Shown here piece by piece: positions 47,200 to 60,300 of a DNA stretch of 64,000 nt. Within the stretch, counting starts at the first letter, position 1; each line of letters begins with the position of its first letter. The DNA is from Centroberyx gerrardi (lineage: Eukaryota; Chordata; Actinopteri; Beryciformes; Berycidae), in NCBI RefSeq assembly GCF_048128805.1, contig NC_136002.1, forward strand, positions 25,750,602-25,814,601, in the 5' to 3' direction. The notes beneath the pieces are model-generated. The model saw nothing but the letters and a program-made list of their open reading frames with translations, was not told the DNA's origin and made no database searches. The translations under genes were made by a program, and so were the position numbers.

Positions 47200-48360
47200 G
47201 GTGAAGGCCTGCCCGAAAGCACCGAGGAAGCCCGACTGAACTCCACAGATGTGCCCGCAAAAAGCAAAAAATTGTGACAAGTATCTGGCTAGATCTAGCT
47301 TGAGCAGTGGAAATGCTCCAGAAGGCACAGGCACGCACGGGCACGCACTAGCACGCATTGATGCTGCCTTAAGGTGCTCCTCGTAAGCTTTCATTCATTC
47401 CCAAGAACGGATACAACTTGTCGCGCATTCCAGTGCATTTGGTGGGAAATAAGAATACAATTAGTCTGTTGTTTTCTTTTAGAAATCAAGTGGTACAGAG
47501 CAACTTTGTGCTGCTGCAGTAGCATGAAGAGAAGAAAATATACACCAGGCATGTAATCAATGTTTCTTTTTTTTTTTTTGCCAAAAGTTGCTGTGTAGAC
47601 ACTGAAAGGAGAAAGAAGCAGAGAGCTTGCATCCAGCCCCTATTTCTGGGTACCATGTCATCATGATGTGCAGTGTGCAAAATAAATAAATAAATAAATG
47701 TAGACCAGAATCGCTGTATTGGCAGATTGCAAGATATTAAAACAAAGGCAAATTGACCAAATTACAAACAAACAAAAATTATGAGGAAAAAAATCATTGT
47801 TGTGAAAAATGTCCTCAGAGGTCTGTACCTCCTTCACTGTGATAATGGCTATGTCCCTAGAAGTTGGGCCACTTGTTTACTACTGATGTACTTTCTAAGG
47901 CAAAGCCAGTCGTTGGAATACATTACATTTGCCATCATTTGTTGACACGGCTTCTATGCTCTTGTCTTCCTTCAAGACACACATCTTAAACGCCATATCC
48001 CTGCAATTCTTGTAGTGTAGAAAAATCCCCTCTTTCTTAGGATTTACCATTTTGTTGGGTCGTTCAGGTGTGTTCTGCTCGTTATTTCCATATTTCCGAC
48101 AGTAACTGAAGGCAGCATTACCCCATGACGCATGTGACGTTGGCGGGCACGCAAGGGGTGGAATTGTGTAGAACTAGCAACTAGTAGCATAGCAGAGCTT
48201 TGGTTGTAGCAACGTAATCTGATTATAATCAAAATTTCGTTTGCGAGTTTCAACGTAGCTGGTGTACTATGTAGCTAGATAGCTACATAAAGTTATGCTT
48301 GGAGAGAATAACGAAATAGACAAATTCGTGGATTTGTTTTCAGTATCGTAACGAACAATT
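47200..48360. promoter_or_regulatory. Divergent region between the Myb-like gene (-) and scaf4 (+)
   Basis: GC-richer DNA at 47200-47400, with repeated GCACGCAC strings, flanks the Myb-like start. A second promoter-like part at about 48100-48360 precedes the scaf4 ATG. An AAAT run (47681-47700) and a poly(T) tract lie between. No terminal inverted repeat matching the 42.2 kb side was seen. Confidence 0.4.
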
Positions 48361-51300
48361 ATGGATGCAGTAAACGCGTTCAACATGGAGGTAAAGTTTG
48401 CTAACATGTAACGTTAATCTTAGCTCGAATTGCTAACCTAGATTGTTATTGTTCGCTGCTAATGTCTGTTAGTTTAGCTAGTAATATGTAATAGCTAACG
48501 TCAGGCACAGAAATTGGTGAGTGGGCTCATATCTTTTGGCAGTTTAGCTTGACGCAGTGGATGAGGTTGGTTTTAAAGCAAATGTGGTTGGGCTGTTGCT
48601 AGCCAGTGAGTCGCGGTCAACGAATATCTTGCAGGGCCCAGGCCTATACACGTCCGCCCATAACATTAATTATTGTTGACCTCAGGCGATGAGGGACTGT
48701 CGCTGTTAAATGAATAGGTTAACTACTGGATGTAGCCCAGGCCTGCAAAAAACAGTTGTGTGCCATGCCCTCAATTAGACATAAAATGTGCTGTAAGCTT
48801 TACGTTATCAGCTAGCGCTGCTGCTAAACTTGTTTGGCTTGTTTTGAATGTGTGTAACTCTAGGTGAAACTAGTTTGCATTACTAACCCATTACGAGTTA
48901 ATTACACGTTGTTGGGACGCTTAAACAGTTTGCCTTGTGTTCACTTGGAGGAATATCTACATTGTTGTCACAACTGCATACTGCTAGTGTTGTGATACCA
49001 AGGTGCAGTTGCAGTTTCATCCTTGATTCAGGTGTTATAATCTGTATTCAGAACTAATTAGCTAGTGTAATGGCGTAATACCTCTAGGTCACATTAATAG
49101 TGTTAAAATACAAGAAAAAACATACAATACAAACAGTCAACAGTATTGTATCAATAGGCAAACATCTGTTTAAGGGATCTGCTAATTAACTATTGTCAGA
49201 CTCTGACAAGTCTTTGCTATTACTGAACTCATGATGGAACAGGGCTGTGTGTGGCTGTAGCTGGCTAGTTCAGACTAATGATATCCATTTTGACTATTTT
49301 CAGTTTAAAGTAAGATAATGTTGTTTTTCAAGGTTGTTGCATGCTAAAATGTTTTACAATCGAAACTGAAAGCAATTTTTTTTCCAAAATTCATCAGTTG
49401 TTCTCCATGATTGACATGAAGCCCCCGATATCCCGTGCTAAGATGATGTCTGTAACAAAATCGGCCATAAAAGCTATCAAGGTAAAGTGAATACTGTATC
49501 ATTTTCATTGTGATATTATGGCCTAGAAGATGTGGCTGTTATTAGAGGAGTGGGGATCACTAAGACCTTTTTATTTAGCTGGGTTGGAATTAAATGCTAT
49601 CATGATTCACAATGCTTTGGGATTTGTTTTCGATTTGACAGACTGATTTTTATAATATGCAGTATAAAATGACCCAATACCCCTCGAAATTATTTGCCCC
49701 CTGTCTTAGTTGTTGTTATTGGTCTGTTATTGGTGCAAGAATCATGAGCTTGCGCAGGTTTTAATTTTAAAGATGCTTAAGCTCAAACTTAACATCATAT
49801 ATTCACCAATGTGTTCCTATTTTGGATTTGTTTGTTGTTAAAACTAAAACACCCCTAAAATGAAGGGGTGTCTCCTAACAATTTATTTGTAAATAATACA
49901 GAATGGTGAATTTTAACAACAAACAGTTATTTAAATGTTCCTGTTTCAAGTGATTTCATTTGAGGCTTCATTACTTAATACAGCAAAAAATGTTTGGCAT
50001 AAAGATTATCAACGTGACATGATAAATTTGAACACTTGGAAATATAGGCTATGTGTTTCAGTTTATATGCTCCAACTAATGACTAAACCTCTTGGAATTT
50101 GTGTGCTGTTATTTCCTAAACTGGTGAAATTAAGTAGAGCGGGTCTTGATTGTTTTCAAATTACTATCAACCACCACTGGAAATGATAATTTGTCAAACT
50201 GTAGGTTACTTGGCAACAGTAGGTGATAACCGCCATTGTGTAGTCAGAGGCTAAGATTGACTTGCAGTATCCTTCTCTAGCTTGCTGATTCAGAAATACC
50301 ACAGCCTTCCCCAGAAAGACCTTTGAACAGCTGTAGGAATGACTAAGCAGTTAAAACATGTAGTGCATTGGCTCCGTGGAATCTGATCTCATTATTGGAC
50401 GTTTTTGGAAGTGATATTTCCAGAGTTGGCAATAAGCTTGAGAAAGACTGTGGTTAACGTGATGGTGGGAATGGGGGAGGAGACATTTTGAAGACCTTCA
50501 GAGCTCACTGTTTTCATCTGACATGCATGTAAAGAGGTCTAAAGGAAAGATGGCAAATGTTGTGACTGATGTTAATTTTTCTCTTTTATTAGCTCTACAA
50601 ACATGTTGTCCAGATTGTCGAAAAGTTCATCAAGAAGGTATGTACCGTAGGACCTGTTGCCATATATTACACTTTGGAGTTCAAGATGCAGTGTGCAAAT
50701 GCAAGATCTCATGAGACAATGGTAATAAACTATCATTGTTTTCATTTTTTGTCGTTTCCATTAGTGCAAGCCAGAATTAAAAGTCCCTGGTTTGTATGTG
50801 GTCGACTCCATTGTCCGACAGTCGCGCCATCAGTTTGGTGTCGACAAGGACGTGTTTGGGCCCAGGTTCTTGAAGAACTTCACAGATACCTTCCAAAATC
50901 TGTACCGCTGTCCTGAGGATGATAAGGTACTCTATGTGTATGCTTCTGATGTTGAAATTATAGGGTAACTGAACAGTGATAAGAAATGTCTTAAGCATGG
51001 TATTGCCTCTTTTCAGAGCAAAATAGTGCGTGTCCTGAACCTGTGGCAGAAGAACGGAGTGTTTGAGATGGACATCATTCAGCCTCTGCTGGATATGGCA
51101 ACTGGATCCTTTGTGCCTGCTCCCTCACTGGAAGGTAAAGGAAAGAAAATATTCTCCTGTAATGCTTAGAATATCCAAACACATTTTATTCAGTTCCATT
51201 TTTTATAATAGATGAAAGGTTGTGTTTCCTGCACGAGTTGAAGAGAGCAAAAATGTTGCACTAACAACAGATAAAGATAGAAGACAGACATGTGATACAA

Positions 51301-54300
51301 CCATATCACTTGGAAGAGTTTAAGTAAAGTTCTGAGTTGTCCACCATCTGCTTTTTTTTTTTTTTCTTTGCAAACCACTACCCACCTCCCGTATTAACTA
51401 ATGTGCATGCAAAGACGTTACCTTAAGACATCCTCCTGTGTCCCAACAGGCCCCGCTGACCCCCAAGCAGAGCCACAGCCTCCTCCTGTCACTAGTGCCT
51501 CAATTGCGGCTGCTGTGCCCCAGCTGCCCAGCCCTGATGCCTTAGCTGCTGTGGCACAGCTGTTTAAGTCGTCACAGGGTCAGGAGGTGAGCCAGAAATC
51601 AATTGAAACGCTCCATCAGTTGTACTAATTATCAATCTTAACGGTTCGCGGCTAGCAAAGAATTATTAAAAACGAAATAAATAAATAGCAGGTTTTATCC
51701 CTTGAATGACCCCTCTCTCTCCTTCCACTAGCTGCAGAAAATGCTGCAGAACTTCCAGCAGGGGGAGAAAACCCTGGCAGCCACCATTGCAAACAACGTA
51801 CCAGCCCATCTCCAGATGCCTCCAGCCCAGCTCAACCCATACAGCGCACACACAGAGCAGAAAAGCTCATTAGCCAAGGTAATGACATAGCCCAACAAAG
51901 CCTACTATGATCATATGCAAATTACCGTTCTTATTTAGTTGTTAACTTTGATTTGTTTATTAACATTTTTTCATAATTCATTCATTCACTTCTGCAGCAA
52001 CTCCTCGACCGTTTCGATTACGATGACGAACCAGAGGACGGGAAGAATAAAGAAGGCAGTGCCCAGTCTCTGTGAGTTCATGAAAATGCACTTAAGCCCT
52101 GTTCTGTTCAGGCCAGAAGTGGAATGGACGTGTGTTGGCTGCGTAGCCAAATAGCCCGCTTCCTTTCAGCGCCCATGTTAATGGGTGGGAGTGAAGACAC
52201 TGGTCATGGAGCGGTGCTTGTGACTCGCAGACGTGCTAGTTTTGGCGTGGAGTGTATTTTCTCCACGCAGATGGTGATATATATATATATATATATATCA
52301 TATGACCACAGAAACACATGTATATATTCAGTGAGCAACCGAGCAGCTGTTGTTGTTGTTGTTGATTAATACATGTGCAGTAATGTAAACTCAAAAATCA
52401 ACAGTCATTGTGGGTTGATGACCATCATTTCTGCCTTTGAATTATCACTTGCCTTTTGAAAATTGTCTGTTATTGAATTGTCACAAAAATCAACAATAGA
52501 CGCTTAGGTGTATTTATTTATATTTAATTTATTTAATGTTACTATTTAAATAGAAAAAGAGACGTATAGGTCCTATAGGCTATATTACTATATTGGAATT
52601 TTACTATTTAAGCTTGCTGTACCGTTGTGCCGTTGTTAGTAGAAAGTCTGAGTAAAATGCATCGTTTCAATTGCCGATCAGATCGGTGATCACCTGGTCA
52701 CACTGTTCGGAATCGGCCTCAGAAAACCTGTTCGGTGCATCCATACCTTTACTCTTAACACACCTACTAGTGATTGTGAGAAAGTGAGAATTGTTCTTGG
52801 TGTCGTTTTTGTAATACCCAGGTTCTGTATCTTTTTTTGTCATTACAGAGGTGTTCCAGAAAACCTGTTTAACCAGTTTCCTGGTCAGATGCCCAACATG
52901 GAGAATGTTCATCTGCATATGATGGGAGAGACTGGTGGCAACGAGGTATCCAAATTATCACCCCCTCATCACAATATCTCACTGGACCTAATCTGTCATA
53001 CATATATATATGAAATGTTAACACACGATTAAAGTTATAGGTCTATTCTCACATTCCCGTATTCGGCACAGAGCCAAAATAATGGAGTTCAAAATATTCA
53101 TAGTAAAGCTTGCAACTTAATTTATGAATGCTCCCAAATTTAATGTTTCGATTCGACGAGTTGCAAGCTTTAGCCTAAATGTTTTGAGCATGTGATTCTA
53201 ACAAGTATGCTGCCACTGTCCAACCGTATTTGCTGTGTTCATGATGTCTATTTTTTAACTTTTTCCTGTGGCTGTCTCTTTGTTCCCTCTCAGTACGGTG
53301 GAGGAACGAGTCATTGTGAGCCGATGATGATGCCCGATGGATACCCATCCATAAACGAGGCATATTCACAATCACGGGTAAAGAAAAAACATGCTAGTTT
53401 ATTAACCTGTTCATGAGAGAGTTCGGAGAGTCAATGGAGGGGGGTCTCTATTGTTTGTTTGTTTGTTTGTTTGTTTTTCAGCCTATGTAGTCAGCAGCTT
53501 CAGTCATTAAAAAAATCATGTTACAGAAGCCTTTCATCTTCAACACAAAAGCTTTATGTAGCTGAAATTACTTCAGCTAAACCTTTTACTGGATTTGCAT
53601 TGTTGCCTTCCACTTGTTCCATTGTTGCACTTAAACAAGACACCAGTTTGACTTGAGGAAGACAGTTTTGTTGATTCTTTTATAATCAAATTGCTCAGTA
53701 AAAAATATCATGGCTACCTTTTTTGGCAAGGACATTTCTATTTTATGTGCCACATTGAATTTTGGACTTAACTTGTGACTAAACCTTTTTGAATTAGGAC
53801 TTGTGAAGGCTTCATTAGCTTTACACAGTATCAACATAGTTTCTCATCATTGTCTTTGTAGGGAGGTTCAAGAGAAGATTTGTCTATGAGGAGGGAAGGC
53901 AGGCACAAAGCCTATGGCAGGAGATCAAGATCCAGGTCTGGCTCCAGGTAAGAGGCCGTGCTCATGGCAGATACAATGTTGTCGGTCTCAGTTACACACT
54001 AAACGAGAATTTTATTGTAATAGTAAGGTTTTGCGTCTCAGTCATATTTGTGTATTTATTCATCGTGTATAACTCAGTGTATTACTCAGGTATTTTCATG
54101 CTCAACTGATCAAATGACCAGAAAAAATAATTTTCCCCTTATGAATAAGATGATTTGGTGATGCATATATGCCCTATTCAACCACATGTTCAATGTTTTG
54201 TGTTTCAGATCTCCCAGGAGGAGAAGATCAAGGTCGACGTCCCGCTCGAGGAGGCCACGACATCGGCGCTCTGATTCTCGCTCCAGAGAACAGCGCTGGA

Positions 54301-57300
54301 GATCCCGCTCTCGTTCTCAGGACAGGAATGAAAGACAGAAGGACAGAGAACGCAGACAGAAAGGTCTCCCCAGCATAAAGAGCCAGACACTCAGTGGTAT
54401 GTACACCTATGATTGTCAGATATTAGCCTTTTTCATGGAATTGTACAATGACTACTTCATGTAAGCTGCAGCTGGATTATCTACCCAAACAGACCGGACA
54501 GAGAAAATAAGAACCACTTTGTTCCACGTATGATCATTAAGATTTTATATTTTGACACCACATTGCTGTGCATCCACACCTGGACTCTCATTACTCATTT
54601 CTTTTACTTGCTCTTTCTTTTCATCTCTTGTCATTGACTATATGCATATTCGTGGCTCTAAATTAACTTTGTCTTTGGTAGCTCTGGCACACCTAAATAT
54701 ATAACAAATATAACTAGAGGCTGTCACTAATTTGTTAATGTTTGGAATGCATTCAAATCTCCTTGCAGAACAGGGGTTCAGAAATGGAAAATCAGTTTGG
54801 AAATTGTAATTCCTTTGTCCCATCATTTGCACAGCAACAGTATCCACTTGCGCAACCAGATTCCCAAAATTATATACTCTACTATTCACATCCCAGGATT
54901 CAAAATGTACCGTTATTTGTCAACAAATCCAACACACAAGCAGTAACCTCATTTTTGGGTGCATGCTGCAGCTGTTGTGAATGAGAGTGCTTTGTTTCTT
55001 ATTAGTCTGGATAAGAATTTGCACATTTGCCAACAGCACATCAGAGGAAAAATTAGGAGTGACATGAGCAGCAGAAGACTGAGTAACAGCTGGCAGCAAG
55101 TAAAAGTCCTATAGTCTGAACAGGGAGTAAGTGGCAGTCCTCCTTATTTTAGTTACCTGCAGGTGATCAGTCCACCTCTCAAATGAAGTCAGCGTCAGCA
55201 TAGCAAGATTTTCCCACATTTTCCAACATGAGTACTCATTAAGAACTAATTATAGCCAACATTAATCCATATAACTACCTCACTCTATTATAGCCTGTAC
55301 ATGCTAAATGTAGGGATGAATTTGACAGGAAAGTGTATTGAAAACAGAAAATAGTCTAAAGTCCAGTCTATCCATGACAATAAAGTTCAGTAGGATCAAA
55401 AGTTGAGCTCAACATCACTATGATTTCATGAGAAGATGAAGAGCTTTTACCAATCCCCATGAAACAGAATAGTAAATATGCCACTTGAATGAAAAAAACC
55501 AAAAAACTTTAATTTCTCTGCCCTTCCAAGATGTTGCTCATCTCGTTTTACCTGTAGTTTGCAGCACCACATTGTGGGTGGGACAACTTGACAAGAGAAC
55601 TCAGCAGTCCGATGTGATGTCCCTCCTGGAAGAGTTTGGCCAGATCGAGTCCATCAATGTAAGTTTGGACAAAAATTCTTCAGGATGTCAAAGAAACTTG
55701 TAAGCCTGTATGATCTTGAGCTAATGTTGTCCCTAATTTCACCGTTGTCTCTCGCCCTTCTCTGTCCAGATGATTCCTCCGAGGGGTTGTGCCTATATTG
55801 TTATGGTTCACAGGCAAGATGCCTATACAGCCTTGCACAAACTCTGTAGTGGGTCATATAAAGTCAATCAGAAACCCATCAAGGTACATAAACCCTTAAG
55901 CAGATTGATTTCATTTCCAGTTTCATGTCTGATGTGTAGACCATGTTTTGGGGGCGATTGTTAACTTTCTGATCATAGGACATTTCATTCTTGCCTAGAT
56001 TGCTTGGGCTCTGAACAAAGGTATAAAGTCAGCACACAAAAAGTTCTGGGATGTGGAGCGGGGCGTTACCTACATCCCCTGGAGCAAAGTCAAAGTAGAG
56101 GAGCTGGAGAGCTATCGAGAAGGGGGCATGCTGGACGCAGACACACTGAATCCAGGTAAACACTCAGCCATACACTCATTATAACTTAATGATTTGGTAG
56201 AGATGGATATTCAGTTATTGTGGCTTGATGGTTACAGTTTTCCTCATCTTGTGATTGTATTTTCCTTTGTGGACAGAGTGGAATCATGTGAAGGACCTCA
56301 ATAAGCCGGCAGCTGTAAATGGAGCCATGGAAAGTGTACCGGCAGATGGATCAGTCGCCGCTCAAATTCAGGTAATACTAATACAGTTTTATATAAAACT
56401 CCTCTTTAATAGTCAGTGTGTGTTTTTATTTTTTGTTGTTGTGTTTTGTTAAATTGCCTTACTCTTTGGAAGTTTGTTTCACTAATCCTTTTTGTGGAGG
56501 CTATAAGGAAAATAATCGATTGTTGCATATGAGTAGCGGAGCTTATCCTAAAAAAAAAAAACAAGGACTGAACCACGCTGTTTTTCTGCTCTTCAAAAGT
56601 CAAGTCACTGTTACTTTTCTGGAGGTGTAAACTCACAAAAGTGACCTACGCAAAAGAGAAAATCTTTAATCAAATCAAAAATCTGATAGTCCTAAATAAT
56701 AAAAAGTCAGAAATTCTGAGAATTATGCTTATAGACTCCTGTCCCATGAGGGAGTGATGATCTGTAAATCAAGGTATATGAAGCTTTTGTCTGGACATAC
56801 TGCAAGGACAAATTAACTTGTGCTTGCAAGACTGCAGATGTTCTTGCTGAATTTGACTTGCTGAATTTGACTTGAATAGCTTAGTCAATATTGACCAAAT
56901 TGTGGACTTCCTGTCCACAACATCCCTTCTAGGATATCTTTTCATCAGTCAAGGTGTGTGTATACCAGATTTGGCACTATTATAATTGAATTTTGGACTG
57001 TTCGATCAACTGCTGTTCTGCCTTTAATGAAAATTAGGGTATTTACTATGTAAGAGGGCATTTTCATTATGTCACTTACTGTTTCAGATCTTTCCGTCAC
57101 CCAATAAGCATGTATATCAAATTTGGTGCTTTTATCCAGTGTGCCACAATGATTCAGATAAGCTCCTCTACTGATAGGCATTATATTCATGAATGCTTCT
57201 CCTTCAGTTCTCATTTGAAAAAGTATTTGAAACTTCACTCCGTAGTCTTGCGCTGTGCAGTCTAAATTATTCCAATAAAGTGGGAATTCAACAAAAGAAA

Positions 57301-60300
57301 CTATTACTGTGGTATGTGAAGAGGGATGCTTTTTTGTTCATCCTTTCTCCATTTTCAGTAGCAAGTTCTATTACCCAGAACCATTATCTCACCATGGCCA
57401 CGGTAGCCTCATGTTCAAAGTCATAGAAAGGTTTATATTAAATGCTTATTTTCACATCCTATCACAAATGACATTCTTGTTAACCATCCATCAGTGCTTG
57501 AATGAGACAAAGACCATACTTTGCTATAAATTAAACAGTTTCTTGGAAGAGCATCTGCCCAACTGTGGTGGGTGTGAACCCTAAAATCATGAATATGCAA
57601 ATCAATAGTGAACTTGCATGAAAGCTGAGTGGTGACACCAGCCAGCAATAAATCAAAACGTGAATGTAGTATTTGCGACAATTCATCGTAATCTAATATT
57701 GTTAAGTCAAAATCTGTTAGAGAATCAGCTTGAATCGGCTATGTATTGTTAAAATCAAAGTATACAAGGAAAAGGCAAAAATCAGGCTCGTCATGAAGCT
57801 GAGAAATAGATAAACTAGGTTAAATAGTATACGGTCCAATTAGACTGTCTGTTAACTACCATACTGAGCAGGCCGGCTAACCTAAGCACTTTACTTGGAA
57901 ATGAATGTACTTGGAAAGGTTGCTTACATGTCTTGGGGTCGTGAGTGTCTGACCATTGACAGCCGGTGGGACTTTGGCTCGCATTTGGAGGAAGAGTTTC
58001 TAAGTGGGAGACAAGGTAAGACTACAGTACTGCTAGCAACATGTTGAGCGAAATAAGCCTCCTTTTGATGGAATCTGCACTGCAGATGTACATTTTGGAT
58101 GATGTTTGAGCATCTATTTTTGGGTAAAAGGGTAGTGTCTCACTAATGGTACAGCAAACAAGGCCAAGATTTTACCTGTCATTGTTTACGATGGGGTGAA
58201 TGGCAACTTGCAACACACACAAAGAGAGAAAGTTTAATGTCCATCATAATTTCAGGGTTCTCCCCAGCAATTTTTCAACAGAGTGGTGCTCAGGCCCCGG
58301 ATGTCTGCAAAGTGGGCACTGGGGCAAGGGCGGTTGGCCATGTAATGTATAAGGTGGAGCTTTGGCATTGTCATTCCTCCTTAAAAGCCATTTCCTGTAT
58401 TCTAGGGCCTTAAAACACAAAAAGAGAGCCTTTAGACAAAGAGGGTTAAGAACCAGAAATCTTGACATTTAGGCAAATAATCATTAGAAATTAATTTAAA
58501 TGTCAAGCAATGGTGTCTTCGCGTAGTAATAAGCGTAGTTATGAAAATGAACTCCAAATAGAAAATAAATATCAAATAAAATAACTACGTTGTTTTCTCT
58601 CCCTCTCTCTCTCAGTATGTACAGTATGTGTGTGTGACCCCCATAACGAGTTAGGTCCTAGCTGATAGATTTAGTCCGTCGCCTCGTTCTCTCAACTTCG
58701 AAGGAACTTTCCGTGTCTGCTATCGCTGAGGCGACTTCTGCCTGTGGAAGAGCAGGGCTCGCTCTCGCACTTTCCTCCTATCGACCTGTGCATTTACTGT
58801 TTTGGTATTTTCTACTGGAGAAAGAGTTTCGGCACATCTGCCGTGGACTGCGTACAGGTTTGTTTTTCCCATCCGATCTTAACAAAGTATATTAGAAATA
58901 AAACATTTCCAGTCGCAGGTGAGGGGGAAATGGTTACACAGTGGTGCAAGTGATCAAAGTGATGCAGCGCCACTTAACTTTCTTAAGGGAGAACCCTGCA
59001 TTTAGAATGAAATATGGTTTGATTTTTGATTGGCCCTCATGATGATCGTTCATAAGTGTCTCCTGTTTTCAGTCTCACCCATTGAAACCCCACTAGTGAG
59101 GTAAAGGGAAGAGACAGGACAATCTTTGAAGAGGATTTGCTTGAAATTGCAGTATTTATTCTTCCTCTGAGAATTCCTTTTGTGCCCAAGACAAGAGAAC
59201 AACAAAATGAGTCAACACAAAAGAAATCACTTGTCATAGTTGCCTATGCCTTTAAGCCTTTGAAGTAGTTTCACAAGGGCAAAACTGATATTGTCATTTC
59301 ATCTTTTGAAATTAGCTGCTAAATCTTTTGTCATTCAAAACTTTACAATTTGAACTAACTTGAATATAACCAAATGCCATGGGCCAAATTAGGGTCCTTG
59401 TCCTAATGTCCTCTAGCGTAGTCAAGATGTTGCTGTAAATCAGCTGTATGGTATTTGGGGAGAAGCCCGGGTTACAAGCTGTGAAACAGTCCTAGTTCAT
59501 CACTGCTGAATTTTGAAATTTGGCCTTATTGTTACCACAGTGCTATCACTACAGTGCCAGGGTCAGCGAGAGGCAAATGCAGGTCAGTCAGTCAGGGATG
59601 AGACACTTCACTCTATACCTGCACTTTCTCAATCTTTGTCATGGTTTACAGCACTCATCTTCATGTATGTTCTTTATTGAGTAGTATCTAATTATTAAAA
59701 GGAAGTAAAAGTTGTATTATTGTGAAAATTTAGCTTAAACCATGAGTCTTCACACTTTAGCTGCAAACCATCACCTCCCGCAATCCTCTTTACATATTTA
59801 GAAAGAAATATAAGTTATTGCCACATAGAGTTCCAATCCAGAAACAAGGAGAAGGGAAGGAGCATTTTCGTTGTTTAAATTGCACTAGGCAATTTTCCAC
59901 AACAGCCATCGGCCATCAGCCATTGAAGGAATGATTCCTTTAAAACAACTGAAAAATGCTCCACTGCTCTTGTTGTGTTTGCGTTGCGTTGCCTCCGATG
60001 GCTGCGTCCAAGCTAAAAAGATGGCGAGGTTCAATTCCCGAGGGCTGACACACACGTTCTCCCTCATTGAAATAAAGAGAAATAAAGCTGATATTGGTTG
60101 TTTTCTGATGTATGTTCTTTCCGCCGTCAAAAGTCAAAAAAACATCACTTGCCCTGTGGCGCAGGGAGAACGTCAGATTGGCCCAACGCTGATAGTGGAG
60201 CTCAAGCGTAACATGACGCCAGTAAACTGCACAAAACGGCCTCATGTTTACCCACCCGGCCGGTCTGTGATCGCTTTATACCAAAGGATACTAAAGGGAC

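Noticed and set aside
42200..48000. Harbinger terminal inverted repeats around the gene pair
   Set aside because: Compared both flanks by eye; only weak partial matches (for example near 42205 and 47655), not better than chance.
57901..58015. Short ATG-initiated segment ending at a donor-like CAAG|GTAAGA
   Set aside because: An in-frame stop lies just upstream, there is no acceptor, and the peptide is not similar to SCAF4.
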